From NCBI GenBank assembly GCA_016110215.1, contig JADWQD010000001.1, positions 124,001 to 188,000 of the forward strand: a stretch of DNA of 64,000 nt, in the 5' to 3' direction. Below are positions 1-11,374 of the stretch, in pieces. The notes under the pieces were generated by a model. That model searched no databases. It had not been told where the DNA came from and saw nothing but the letters and a program-made list of their open reading frames with translations. Origin of the DNA: Capronia americana (lineage: Eukaryota > Ascomycota > Eurotiomycetes > Chaetothyriales > Herpotrichiellaceae). Each line of letters opens with the position of its first letter. The stretch's first letter is position 1. The position numbers were made by a program, and so were the translations under genes.

Positions 1-1334
1 ACTTGTGAAAGTGATTCGTCCAAATGAGCGTTGTCAGCGAGGCGTTGGTGGCCATCTAGCACAGGGCCGGTTTCTTGATACATGATTGATGACTCGGCTG
101 GCACGAAAGGACAGGGTACAGTTTGGAACAAGGGAACACAAAAGGCGAGGTTTGCACGGGAATCACAAAAGTTCGGGAGGCTGTTCATGGTTGTCGATCC
201 CGGGAATTGGCCTGCCAGAGGATGACCTTGGGTAGGTGACGCTACTTGTGCAGTATTTGCTGCGTCGTCCACCAACAACGTGGATCCATGCACTCGTAGC
301 TCTGCCATGAGAAGCTCCCACATTTCCAAAGCTCTTGCCAGCACAAATCAGATTGTCCTCACAGCGTGAGGCCCCTTTTCTTTGCATTGTCAAGGAGCCT
401 GCGAACGTGACTCGATTCCACAAATGGACAAGGCAATTGAGGAACTTGGGTTTGTATGATGAGGCTTAGTCACGGTGCAACTCTGGCCCACGGCCGCGGC
501 ACGAGTAATGTAGATGATTATCCTGGCACCGAGCCTGCACCCTTCTTGTGCTTACGATAAGCAACAGATCATTGCCGATTCTCCGAGAAGATCACGGCTT
601 GTTCAAGATCAAGATATTTTAGCGTTTGCATATCTCCCATGGTGACCTGAAAATCCCCTCACCAGCCGCCCTACCAGCCACCCACCAGCACTTGGCATGG
701 CAACGACGTCATGGTGATGCATCCACCATGCGAGCGAGATCGCGAGAAGATCAAGCTTCAAGCCACACGATTCAAAGAGCACCAAGCGTCTTGTCATGTC
801 GCAGCCTTCCGCCGCCGAGCAGCCAGCCTTCACCAGCCGCGGCGCTGAGCAAGGAGCTGTTTCAGACCATTTCAACAGTTGATGCCTGCGAACTCAGCGG
901 TCAAAGTGGCAAGTGCAGAGGCTCGCCTTCTCGAGTCAACCCGTTTTGACATGTCGCGCCTGACCACCGATGTTTTCTGAAGCTGAACATGGTTGTGCCT
1001 TCTGCTGACGTCGTGGTGCAGCCACTACAAGGTCCGTGTACTTTTCATTCGAACTCGCCCTCCCCCGACTCCACAAGATGGATACGCCTGATATCATAGC
1101 GCATTTGAAGTTTGTGCACTACTACTACCTCGTACTATAGAGCATCTTGTTGACCGAGGGAGGGTCTGGCTCGGTCTTCTGGCCAGCTCCATCGACGCCG
1201 AACAGTCCTTATCTTATATACTTGCTCCGTTCTCTCATATTCTCCACCACGAGTTGCGGACACTCTAGGCCTTACACCTCTTTCTCCTTATTTCATTGTG
1301 ATCAAGAGCATTCCTGCTCCGTTCCTCCTTCAAT
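1..1334. other. intergenic region upstream of the MFS transporter gene
   Basis: I see no gene here. The short ORFs have no recognisable protein character. The last part is probably the promoter and 5' leader of the transporter at 1335. It has a TATA-like run (TTATATA, about 1214-1220) and pyrimidine-rich sequence just before the start codon. Confidence 0.5.
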
Positions 1335-3278
1335 ATGGCGTCGGCACCTGGGCGCCACCCGCAATTCAATCTTCCCTTCAACGAGTCCGAGGCATCGCCC
1401 GAGGGCAAAGACACCCATGGCGAATGGGACAAAGCCTCTACCGTCAGGCCTGACGAGGACGCCCGACTGCAACAGGCAGAACATGTGGGCAGGACCTTGC
1501 CGGACGAGGAGGTCGACGAGAAGGTCGGCGAGAAGGACTCCGAGCCCGAACCCGAAACCTTTGACAAAATTGAGATCACAGAAGACGACTGCTACAGCGA
1601 GCTGGGCTACTCATTTCCCGAATGGAAAAAATGGACCATCCTGACCGTCATCTTTCTGGTACAGCTGTCGATGAACTTCAACACTAGTTTATACTCGAAT
1701 GGTCTCGGAGGCATCTCCGAGGAGTTCCATGTCAGCGAGCAGGCCGCACGATGCGGTGCTATGATATTTTTGGTTCTCTATGCCTTCGGATGTGAACTTT
1801 GGGCGCCTTGGAGCGAAGAACTTGGTCGATGGCCTATTCTCCAGGCTTCTCTAACGCTGGTAAACATCTGGCAGCTTCCTGTCGCGTTGGCACCCAACTT
1901 CGCATCTCTCATGGTGGGTAGAGCTTTGGGTGGGCTCAGTTCTGCTGGAGGCTCGGTGACACTGGGAATGATCGGTAAGTGCCGACAGTACTGCTGCGTA
2001 CCTTTTGGCTGACCTCTTGTTAGCCGACATGTGGGATGCAGACACTCAACAGTACGCGGTGGCTTATGTGGTCTTCTCGTCTGTGTTCGGCTCCGTTCTG
2101 GGACCCATCGTCGGCGGCTTCGTGGAACAATATGTCAGCAGTTGGAGATGGACGATCTGGATCCAGCTTATTTTCGGCGGCTTCGTTCAAGCCTGTCATT
2201 TCTTCCTCGTCCCGGAAACACGTTCCACCATTATGATGGATCGGATTGCCAAAAGAAGACGTAAGGCCACTGGTGAGAACATCTGGGGTCCTAATGAGCT
2301 CGAACCCTTCAGAGATCGTTTCAGCGCCAAAGAAATTCTCATCACCTGGATCCGGCCGTTCAAGATGTTCCTGACAGAGCCGATCGTCCTCACGCTGTCA
2401 CTGCTGAGCGGCTTCAGCGACGCCCTCATCTTCATGTTCATCCAATCTTTCGCCCTTGTCTACAAGCAGTGGAATTTTGCCGTGTTCGCGGTCGGCTTGG
2501 CCTTCTTGCCCTTGGGTATTGGATACATCATTGCCTGGATCTCCTTCATCCCGGCCATCAGGCGCAACATCAACGAAAGGAAATCGAAACCCGGCGACGA
2601 AAGAGCACAGTACGAATCGCGCCTGTGGTGGCTTCTGTACACCGCTCCGTGTCTGCCAATTGGCTTGTTCGGATTTGCGTGGACCATTCAGGGACCCCCG
2701 ATCCACTGGATTGGGTCCATGATTTTCGCCTCCCTTGTTGGTATCGCTAACTATGCGATATACATGGCTACGATCGACTACATGATCTGTGCCTATGGTC
2801 CGTACTCCGCTTCTGCCACGGGTGGTAACGGTTGGTCGAGAGATTTCCTTGCCGGTGTGCTCACAGTTCCCGCCACACCATTCTTTACGAGTGAGCTTGC
2901 CATTCCCTTGCCCTTTCAAGATCCGGAGGCTAACAATGTTGTTGCGCAGACATCGGAGGCCGCCGCCATCTCAATTATGCCTGCACCATCCTCGCCTGTA
3001 TCGCCACACTCCTCGTTGTCGCCGTTTATGTCATCTATGCCTATGGTCCAACCTTGCGCAAGAGATCACCTTTCGCCCAGTCGCTTGCTAACGCGCGTGC
3101 CGATAATGAGGGCCGCCGTCTCTCGTATCTACCTTCTGCGTCTGGAACGTCAGAGTCTAGACGGCTTTCGAGGACGAATACCAATGCGAGTAGAGAGGCG
3201 AACTCGCGGAGACAAAGCCAAGCAGAGTTCGTCAGAAGACATAGCATGCCTCGAATGGGCAGTGGAATGGTTCGATAG
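1335..3278 (+). CDS. MFS transporter, DHA1 (drug/polyamine:H+ antiporter) type
   Basis: The coding sequence joins 1335-1974, 2024-2890 and 2950-3278 (611 aa). The 49- and 59-nt introns have GTAAGT/TAG and GTGAGC/CAG ends, and splicing restores a single frame. The N-terminus (about 95 residues) is acidic and hydrophilic, and about 12 hydrophobic segments follow. Between them are blocks typical of fungal DHA1 transporters: GRALGGLSSAGGSVTLGMIADMWD around residue 200, then the VFGSVLGPIVGGF antiporter motif C. The C-terminal 90 residues are Ser/Arg-rich and probably cytosolic. Family members export drugs, polyamines or toxic metabolites at the plasma membrane. The substrate cannot be read from sequence. 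It stands alone, convergent with the SDR at 4163. Confidence 0.9.
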
Positions 3279-4162
3279 GGGTCGAGCCAGCAGAGATTGG
3301 TTCCATGGATGAATATTCAAGCTTGAGTCACGGGTGCTTTTCCTCCGAACTTGATCAGTTCTCGGGTGGATTTCGCGCAGAGGACGTAAAAGCCTTGCAT
3401 TTTGGAGTCATGGATCTAATTCGCTCACGGTATACTGCGTCTCTTGTTAGGGCGGCGGGTCTCTCATGGTTATGAAGCGCAAGGGAAACTGGAAAGTGAA
3501 TATACCCTGTACAGTACACGGTGTACAAAAGACGACTGATGATCATCATTGAACGAAAGAGCTAGATCCTCTCAATAGATCTTTTGCAGAGGTCAATCTC
3601 TCTATTACAATCGAAAGCCACCTGCCTGCTTATTCTTCATATCCCCTTGGACTGTTCCCACCCACTGTAACCCACATGAACCGAAGTTCTACGGTAAAGG
3701 AGTAAGCTTCTTACACCAAAGGCCCCTGGGCTGTCCCTCGCGCAGAGGACGGAACTCCAAGTGATTCACATTCAGATCAGATCTATACTCGGATTCAGAT
3801 TGGAAGACTTGAATAGATTTCACATTCACGTTGCCGATTATAGTATCCGGTGTGCTATGTAGTTTGACCCCTTCTCCGTCCGAGCACTACCCCCGTACCC
3901 TGGGAGCAGGCTGGATTCGTCATGCATTTACCTGCATTGAATACTACTCGCTCGGTGTGTGTGTGTGTGTGTGCCACGGTGGCGGAGAGACCGTTGACAT
4001 TCTCGCGCTGGCGTGGCAGGCGTTCTTTCTGACTCCCTTCCTCGTACATACCAGCGAGCCGCGGCTGATTCATGCCCCCTACTACAATGTAGTACAATTA
4101 TTACCTCGGACTGTACTGTATTCGTACGAAGTACGTACCTAGGTACTTCCGGGGCATTTGTC
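3279..4162. other. convergent 3' intergenic region
   Basis: This lies between the 3' ends of the MFS gene and the SDR gene. I see no coding sequence. It holds a dinucleotide microsatellite (listed separately) and otherwise unique sequence that should contain both polyadenylation regions. Confidence 0.5.
3955..3972. repeat. (GT)9 microsatellite
   Basis: Nine uninterrupted GT units lie in the intergenic region. This is directly visible and has no obvious function. Confidence 0.95.
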
Positions 4163-4966
4163 TCAACACAAAAGATATCCTCCGTCACACGTGATTTCCT
4201 GCCCCGTCATGAACTTGTTCTTCATCACGCAAATGTAGCATTCGGCCAGATCTTCCGGGGTGCCGACATGGCCCGTCAGGGTCTTTGCTCTGTACATGTC
4301 CAGGATCTCGTCCAGGCGGTCGCGGGCGAACTTGTCGAACAGCTCGGTCTTGACGGCGCCGGGGCAGACGCAGTTGACTCGGACGGGCTTCATGTCGTTG
4401 GCCAGCGCGTGGGTGAGGCCGCGCACGGCCGCGCCCACGGGCGCCATAGCCGTCCAGCCCACCGTGGGCTTTGCGTCACTCACGCCGCTTGTCAGGGTGA
4501 ACGAAGACGCGGCACTGATGTCGAGGTATTGCATCGCGAGTTTGGCGAGCATCGTGCATCCGACCATTCGGACTTTGTACAGGTCTGAGACGACCTGAGG
4601 CGTGACGTCTGCCAGGGGCACCGTACCGAAGCCTTCGCCAGCGGTCATGACGATATGGTCTATTTTCCGCGGCTTGCCAGCAGCAGCAGCAGCCTCAGTG
4701 GCAAAGGTGTAGAGGGCGTGGATCTGTTCTTCGACGTTGTCCGAGCTCAAGTCGACGGTCTTGCCTCGAATACGGTCGGCCGCGTCGGCATATGCCTGCT
4801 GGATCCTGTGAATGGCACGGTTGACCTTTTCTTGCTGGGAACTGGCCACGACCACGATCGCGCCGTGTTCCACTGCTGCTTCGGCCACGGCAAATCCAAT
4901 GCCGCTGGTACCCCCGACAACGACGACAAGCTTGCCTTGAAGCTTATTAGTATATTTGAGCGACAT
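4163..4966 (-). CDS. atypical short-chain dehydrogenase/reductase lacking YxxxK
   Basis: A single exon encodes 267 aa from the ATG at 4966. That start puts the beta-strand and cofactor motif GGTSGIG at residues 18-24, normal for classical SDRs. An upstream in-frame ATG at 5131 would add 55 residues unlike any SDR N-terminus. The fold looks complete, ending in a typical GQEITCDGG segment. The active-site segment is unusual: where classical SDRs have YxxxK, this protein reads M174-A-P-V-G178 after GWTA. The serine region (TSG, about 159-161) is retained. A similar Tyr-less arrangement is known in a bacterial and fungal SDR subgroup, so cofactor binding without standard catalysis, or a different proton relay, is possible. 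The substrate is unknown. Confidence 0.85.
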   Translation of the reverse strand: MSLKYTNKLQGKLVVVVGGTSGIGFAVAEAAVEHGAIVVVASSQQEKVNRAIHRIQQAYADAADRIRGKTVDLSSDNVEEQIHALYTFATEAAAAAGKPRKIDHIVMTAGEGFGTVPLADVTPQVVSDLYKVRMVGCTMLAKLAMQYLDISAASSFTLTSGVSDAKPTVGWTAMAPVGAAVRGLTHALANDMKPVRVNCVCPGAVKTELFDKFARDRLDEILDMYRAKTLTGHVGTPEDLAECYICVMKNKFMTGQEITCDGGYLLC

Positions 4967-5742
4967 CGCTGGGAAGAAGTAAAGAAGGGATGTAAGATGG
5001 GTTGTCAGATGCGGTGGGAAAGGTCCGGATTCAGTTTGGTTCATACCCCACGGTAGAAAATAGCTTTTGCATTGTGTTTTAAATACTTCGAGGCCGCCTT
5101 GATCGCAGACGTTGGGCGCATTCCGAAACACGCCGCATGAATACGGCGGAGTTTAGATGTGCGATGCTCCGGTCCCACGATTCTCGTGTGATTGGCGAAG
5201 GCGTGAACCAAAGTTTGTGCGGGCTTTGGCCCAACAAGGAAATGTAATGTCACCGAAATGTATCGCCGAAGGCTTGCTTAACTCCTCCTGTTGCCCGTAT
5301 CTTGGCGCCGAGAACGGACGAGATCGGTCGCTCTGTCTAACGACCTTCTCCGTTTGGGAGCAGTCTCGTGCCATCAGTGAGGGGTATTGACACATGAAGA
5401 ACCATCGGAAATATACTGAAGTCGCTGTGCTTGTCTAATTTGGAGGACCGCAGTTTTGCCACTCGCTTCGGCGACGGGGCATCTTCTGGCCGCGTCGTCG
5501 TGGCATCTGTTGAATGTCTGAAAACCCGGAAATGGATCTGACGGGATGCCATGTTGAGCATAGAGCGACAACAAGAGGAGGACGCGCTTCGAGGAGACTC
5601 GGTCGGTCGGATGCGACAACAGTTCTGGGGAAGTTCTTGGAAGGAACATTCACACCAGGCGACGACTTCCCATCAAAGGGATATGTGACCAGTGATTGGA
5701 CCGTCGATAAAATAGAAATCCTCAGGTGTCGTTCTAATGCTT
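4967..5742. other. intergenic region between the SDR and SPC3 genes
   Basis: No gene is supported. The part next to 4967 is the presumed SDR promoter and the part next to 5742 the SPC3 3' region. Short ORFs on both strands lack protein character. Confidence 0.45.
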
Positions 5743-6531
5743 TCATATTTCGACTGCTGGAGTCGCCGAGCCAGCTTGTGGAGTCTTTGGTCCTTCCTTG
5801 TCCTTAACCACATCCGTCTTTGAACCCTTCAGAGGAGGAAACTCGAAAGTGTCGCTTCTTCCAACGCCGGCAGCCTCCCATTTCCCTATCCTGCTGCCCA
5901 AATACCCTTTGTCCCAAACCAGAGCCCCGACCCAAGGCTGCACGTTCCAGCTGACTTGCAGTGTGGCATTCCCTCTTTCGCTGATTACACCGCTTGGGTC
6001 GGTGATTTGATACTTCGGTTTCTGATTCTTCAAGGAGATGACACCTGGCTTCACAATGTCTGTCGTCTTTGGCTTGGCGTTCGAGTCTTTCCTGCCCTTT
6101 GTCTTTGACCTCACGTTCTTCTTGTCTGGGAAGTATTTCTGCTTCAGGTTCTGCCAAGAGTAGGGAGTGGACGTTGCAGGAATGATAGTGTCCCAGATGA
6201 CGGCTTCGGACATCCCTGCGTTACCGTTCTTCCCACTGGGGTAGTTCGCAGTCACATACACGAATAACTGCTTGGTGTTCCATGTGAACAGATCTGACAG
6301 GTCGGCGTCAAGGTCGAACCTGATCTGCGCATATTCTTCGCGCTTTGGGGAGTAGTAGTGAGGACGACCCTTGACGACTTGTACATTTCGGACCGAGATG
6401 GAGGCGCGCGGCGAGCCTGTCGGCGCAGGGACAGGGATGATTGAAAGAAGGGCGATAATGCAGGCAAGAGTAAAGGCGCAGCTGGTGAAATACCCGAAGG
6501 TCGTCTGGAGACGGTTGAGGGCGCTATGCAT
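5743..6531 (-). CDS. SPC3: signal peptidase complex subunit 3 (Spc3/SPC22-23)
   Basis: A single exon encodes 262 aa starting at 6531 (MHSALNRLQTTFGY). Spc3 is a type II ER membrane protein needed for signal peptidase activity. The sequence shows the family layout: a short cytosolic N-terminus, one transmembrane helix at about residues 13-33, and a lumenal domain. The lumenal domain contains the FDLDADLSDLFTWNTKQLFVY block and the AVIWDTII block that are hallmarks of Spc3. A Lys-rich insertion (about residues 135-165) and a Lys/Pro-rich C-terminal tail make it longer than yeast Spc3 (184 aa), which is common in filamentous fungi. It is divergent from the membrane-protein gene at 6934. Confidence 0.93.
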   Translation of the reverse strand: MHSALNRLQTTFGYFTSCAFTLACIIALLSIIPVPAPTGSPRASISVRNVQVVKGRPHYYSPKREEYAQIRFDLDADLSDLFTWNTKQLFVYVTANYPSGKNGNAGMSEAVIWDTIIPATSTPYSWQNLKQKYFPDKKNVRSKTKGRKDSNAKPKTTDIVKPGVISLKNQKPKYQITDPSGVISERGNATLQVSWNVQPWVGALVWDKGYLGSRIGKWEAAGVGRSDTFEFPPLKGSKTDVVKDKEGPKTPQAGSATPAVEI

Positions 6532-6933
6532 TGTGGTGAAAGAGAGGCAGAGCCTGGAAGATATCAGGCTTGTCCAAGTCCAGGAAGTAGATATATCATC
6601 GTCTGCGCACGTTGTATCGCTGCTGTCCTGACTAGGGCAAAGTGAACACGTTGGAGAAACAGTTCGACAAGGCTGCTGTGGGGCGCATGTTCTCGGAAAA
6701 GCTTCCCGAGCTCGAACTGCCCTGGGACTGGCGATTGGATCGTGGAGCGGGTCATTGCCCCGCACCTTCTCGCTCTCATCGTCATGACATCAGTCCAAGT
6801 TTCAGCAAGTTGCTCCCTCAAAAAGATGCGCCTGCGCCTACTCGCCTCGTGCGCAGCCTACGGTAGGTTTGTCGTGTTTCGCTTCTGTGTGTCTATCTCT
6901 GTTGCTTTACGATACTGCCTCGCACCAGGCAAG
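6532..6933. promoter_or_regulatory. probable bidirectional promoter between SPC3 and a small membrane protein gene
   Basis: This 402-bp interval separates two divergent start codons and must contain both 5' regions. An open frame runs from 6742 into the plus-strand gene, but its extra residues are not membrane-protein-like. I therefore treat it as untranslated. Confidence 0.5.
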
Positions 6934-7407
6934 ATGGGCCTCCCGTACTCGAAAGAAATTCACGCGGCTTTCGATCAGGTCACTCCTCTCGTGGCCGCAG
7001 GTTTCGAAGTCCTCCAAACCACCAAAGACATCGCCGTCTTGCTGGCAGTGATACAGGTCGTGACAGCCCTGTCACTAATTTTGATCCTACTGGCTCTAAT
7101 GGCCCTGTTATTCACCGTGAACCCAGACCTTGAAAAGGAGAGGGCGCAGCTGGTGACACCCTTTATGCAATGGCTCGCAAGCTGGGTCTATAAATATGGC
7201 AGACTCGCAAGCTATATCATCAGAATCGTGTTTGCCGTCGGGGTCGTCGTATTTGCGTGGTCTATTTGGCAAGGGCTAGCGACAGGGCATAAGGACCCGA
7301 CGTCCGAAGAAGACGAGTCTGATGAGAAGAACAACGAGGACGAAGACAAGTCGAAAGAAACAGGAAAGGATGGGAAAGATGCGAAGGACACAAAGACGGA
7401 GAAATAA
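6934..7407 (+). CDS. conserved small membrane protein of filamentous fungi, function unknown
   Basis: A single exon encodes 157 aa from the ATG at 6934 (MGLPYSKEIHAAFDQVTPLV). I chose this start because the sequence from here has the look of a conserved Pezizomycotina protein. An in-frame ATG at 6742 would add an unrelated Cys/Arg-rich leader. There are two clear transmembrane segments, at about 39-64 and 92-113. They are linked by a loop starting NPDLEKERAQLVTPFMQW. A highly charged tail (from about 120) is rich in Glu, Asp and Lys. The positive and negative charges alternate, suggesting a disordered cytosolic tail. I do not know a function. Confidence 0.75.
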   Translation: MGLPYSKEIHAAFDQVTPLVAAGFEVLQTTKDIAVLLAVIQVVTALSLILILLALMALLFTVNPDLEKERAQLVTPFMQWLASWVYKYGRLASYIIRIVFAVGVVVFAWSIWQGLATGHKDPTSEEDESDEKNNEDEDKSKETGKDGKDAKDTKTEK

Positions 7408-8165
7408 TGCATTCACGCTTATCATTTTGTTGGTGCGTACCACCTTCCTACCATCCCTTGAGACTCTACATGAGGTTAACCCCCCGATAGTTTGGGTGCA
7501 CGATTGCCTCACGACGCACGAACCCAGCGAGATTACGAAGAAACGTGCTTCCGAGATATACGACTTTTGGTATACATTTGCTCTCCGGATTTTGTGTCTC
7601 TGCACTACCCCCACCAAATTGCTGAGTCTTCAAATGAACGGCTCTCAACTCTTCGTGTTCCCATGGATCTCTTGTCTTCGTTCGACAGAGCTGCTTCGAG
7701 ATAGGTCTCTACTCCTTGAATCACCCTATATGATCGAGAGGTAGGCTCTCCTGCACCGCATAAAGCGGTTCTGTGCGATCTGGATGCGTAATGACGCTGT
7801 CGGCAGGTTCTATGTAAATTTCTCAATCCGCTCCAAACATATCAAAAAGGTCGTGCGATGGCTGGCTGCCATGGACTTTGTTAAACACGAGAAGTATGCG
7901 CCCACGTCGTTAAACATCCATGACCAACACTCAAGGCAATCATAGGTTCAATGAAACTTCGACTGAGGAAGGGTGATTTATTTTCATCCCACTGGAATCA
8001 TCATGATGCCTCTGATAGCATCTCACGACACGCAAATGAACGTGCGCCCAAGAATCCACTATCTCATATGCTCTGTCCGAAAATATACACGTACATACAT
8101 CTGGCCTGTCGTCCACCCTGACAATGTCCCAGGAAGCTGGGGTGGCGCGACACGCTGGTGATGCT
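7408..8165. other. convergent 3' intergenic region
   Basis: This lies between the small membrane protein gene and the 3' end of CTK1. I see no coding sequence or repeat beyond the expected 3' untranslated and polyadenylation sequence. Confidence 0.45.
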
Positions 8166-11100
8166 TTAGGCGGGCGACATGCTCATGGGCGCACCACCCT
8201 CGCCTTCCGAGTCTCCCTCGTCATTTTCATCATCCCTTGGCCGATCATTTGTGGGTTCATTGCCCTTGACCGCTGTTGCTGAAGAACCATCTCCGCGAGC
8301 AGGCGGCGGAGGAGGCATAATTTCCTTCACAGCCGGGTCGTCGAGTCTTGCCTTTTTAATCTCCGGCTCCGGCAAACCCGACTCTCGTGCTTTTCTCTTC
8401 TCCCTCTCTCGCGCGTATTCTTCCCTTCGTTTCTCTTTCTCGCGCTTGTCGTTCTCTCTTCGGTGCGCCTTGCTTTCGAATTCATGCCAATCGCCCTCGA
8501 CATTCTCAAGCTCCACGGGTTGTTCTGGTGCCGGCTGCTCGGTTGTGAAATATTCATGGTTGAGAACTTCTTCCGCGGTGGGCCGCTTCTTGGGGTCATA
8601 TTTGAACATTTTCTGCACGATATCGAGGCAGGCAGGTGTGAAGACATCTTTGTACATTGCTTCGAAGACCCGTTTTCGCCGGTCGGTGGGTTGCATCAGT
8701 TCAAACCACGGTAGGTCCACGATTCCGGGCCACTCTGATCGAGTCGGGGTGCCAAGGACATTGTATGTCTTGTCAATTTGGCTGAGTTCTCCACCTTCTC
8801 CGGGGAAGATTGCTTTCTTCGTAAACATCTCGACAAAGACACAGGCGGCAGACCATATGTCCACTTCAGGGCCATACTGTGTTTCGCCGAGCAGGAGCTC
8901 GGGAGGACGGTACCAAATTGTGATGACGCGATTGGTATAATCGAGTGATCGAGATTTCGTGTAGAAGCGCGCAAGGCCAAAATCGGCATATTTCAGTTGG
9001 CCCGTGTTAGAGACGAGAATGTTGGCTGCTTTGATGTCGCGGTGCAGGACGCCTCTTCGGTGGAGATAGTCCAGCCCTTCAAACATCTGTTTGCCCAAGT
9101 TCTTCCTATGCGCGGGGTTGAGTTTGAATGTCGGATGGTTGATAAGACCTGTCAGGTCATGCGACAGGTACTCAAAGACCATAAAGCACTCATTCTTCTC
9201 CACCATGACTTCTTGTAATGCAACCACATGTTTGTGCCGAAGGTGCTGCAGCAATCTGATCTCTCGCACAGCAGTTATGGGGAAGCCATCTCGTTCACCT
9301 TCCATTCGGATCTTCTTGAGCGCGACCTTGTCCCCTGTGTAGATATGGATGGCTTTGAACACTTTTCCGTATGTGCCTGCACCAACTACCGACTCATTGC
9401 CGGGCTTTCGGTAGTATATTGAGTCGGATTGTGCAAATTCGGGAGACAATATCGGTCGCGGCAGTTTGACCTCTTTCTTTGCTCTCTTGTGAGGTGGAGA
9501 TCGCGACCGGTCGGGTCTACGATCATTTTGGTGTTGCCGTGGACCTTCATTGGGAGGTCTGCGATCGTGTGGAGGAAGGAATTTTCGGTCATGCGGAGCT
9601 CTATTGCCTTGTCTCTCTGCGTCTCGACGCTCGAAATGCTTGGTCTGGTTTTTAGGTCCTGAAGGGGGCTGCACTGATGGTCGGTTCTCCGGAGGCTGGA
9701 ACGGTCCCTTAGGTTTATTGAAATCTGCGGCAGGTTTAGCTGGAGCCTGAGGAGGAGCTTTGGACTTGAAGGCGAAGCTGAATTTTGAAGCAGCCGGTCC
9801 GGAAGGTGGTTGATCATTACCCTGTGTTTTTTGAGGAGTTTTGCTGACTCTGTTGGTCCCTTGGTCCTCCACTTGTAGTTCCTTGGATGGTCTAAATGGA
9901 TTTTCCTCTTCCGTTGCAGCAGCTTCACGGCCGTCATGCGATGCCGTCTGTGAATGGGTCGGAGAGCTTTGTGACTGGCTTGCATGGTTACCCTGTTCAG
10001 TTTGAGGTACAACCTCTTTCGCATCTGGGGGTGTCCATTGTAGATTGTTAAAATGACCACCTCTGCCTCGTCCGCGAGGACCACCAGGACCATTAAATCG
10101 CTGGTCTTGCTGGAAGTGTCCGCCACGAGGGCCGTGACCACGGCCACCACGGTACGGTTGTTGGTAGCCGTGTTGATTACCTCGATAGTAACCTTGCTGA
10201 GTTGGGTAGTAAGGATTCGGGTTGTTCATGCCGCCTGGCCCAGAGTAACTATTCTGCCGATAGGGGGGAGAGGAATTGTGCATCGGTCTGGAATTTTGAT
10301 TAGCAATAGAACAACAGGATTTGAGGAACAAACTGACCCATGACCGCCCCATCCGCCGCGTTGATTGTGGTATGGTGAATTTGCTTGCGGAGAGCCATGG
10401 TATGAGCTATTGGATGAATACGGAGGCGAGCCACCGTATCCCTGATGCCTGGCCTCCAAATATGGCCGTTGTTGTCCACGGTGCGTACCATAGTTGCCAC
10501 GGTGAGGAGGGTATTGTCCGTCCATGGGGCGTCCGTCGGGTTCGTCGACAACAGAGGGAGGCCTGGAGGAAGAGTTTTCCTTCTTGTCGGCAGGCTGTCC
10601 TCTGCCTGGTAATGCACGGGACTTGACTGGAATTGAATTCACCGATGATATGGGTGTATCGATTGACGAATGCTTGGACTGGGGTCGTCGGAGCGGAGAT
10701 GGTCTTGAAAGCGGGCGAGGGGAGATTGATCGCTTATCGCGGTTGCGAGACGGTGAAGATGGATTTTGCTCGGCGGGGCCGTGCCTACTGCCGTCAGAGA
10801 CGTGAGACCTGGCAGCAGGCGAAGCAGGGCGAGATGAATGTGGATGAAAGTCTCGATATGGAGAACGAGACCGATCGATTAGTGGGCGCCTATGGTCAAT
10901 ATCAGGAGACTCTCGGCTGCGACCCCGTCTCTGACTTTCCGAGCCAAATCTGGCACTGCTGGCGGGAGAAGGACTCCGCGTACGCCTCCGTTTTGCTGAT
11001 CGACTGGGTGAGTGGTCAGCCCGTCGGCCGGGTCGGTCCTCGAGCGGTCTTCGAAGGGGTGAGTGATGATGCTTGGGCTTTGAATAGCGGGAGGGCGAAA

Positions 11101-11374
11101 TGGATGACTTTCTACCGTGTGGTTTCCTGGGGTCTCGTTCCCGCGAAAATTGCCGCTTCCTAATGGGCGGACCGGGTTCGTGATGATTTCCTCCTCGACG
11201 GGGCGCGAAAACTTCGCCTCCTCGGTATATTGGATGCGGTGAGTGCGGACGTCGGCCTTCACGGTCCCAATCTCTGTTTCTGTCCCGCGGACGGTGTGGT
11301 GGATGTCTCTCACGCAGATCCTCTTCAGCTCGCCAACGGTGCCTCATTGATGGACTCCTTCGAGACCTCGCCAT
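8166..11374 (-). CDS. CTK1: CTD kinase catalytic subunit (Ctk1/Lsk1, CDK12/13-type)
   Basis: The coding sequence joins 10338-11374 and 8166-10287, with a 50-nt intron (10288-10337), giving 1052 aa. The kinase domain lies at about 640-930. It has the Gly-rich GAGTYG loop, the ALKKIRM lysine, a PITAVRE helix (C-helix as in CDK9/12), HRDIKAAN, DFGLA and the T-loop TNRVITIWYRPPELLLG. The PITAVRE-type helix and HRDIKAAN point to the transcriptional CDK12/Ctk1 group rather than cell-cycle CDKs. Ctk1 phosphorylates Ser2 of the RNA polymerase II CTD during elongation. About 600 residues before the kinase are disordered: an Arg/Ser-rich part in exon 1, then Gly/Arg/Tyr/Pro-rich sequence. The C-terminus is Lys/Glu-rich and probably helical, then acidic. 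The exon-1 start is the first ATG; an upstream exon cannot be excluded. Confidence 0.92.

Noticed and set aside
9386..10150. 254-aa minus-strand ORF in another frame of CTK1
   Set aside because: Alternate-frame reading of the low-complexity region of Ctk1.
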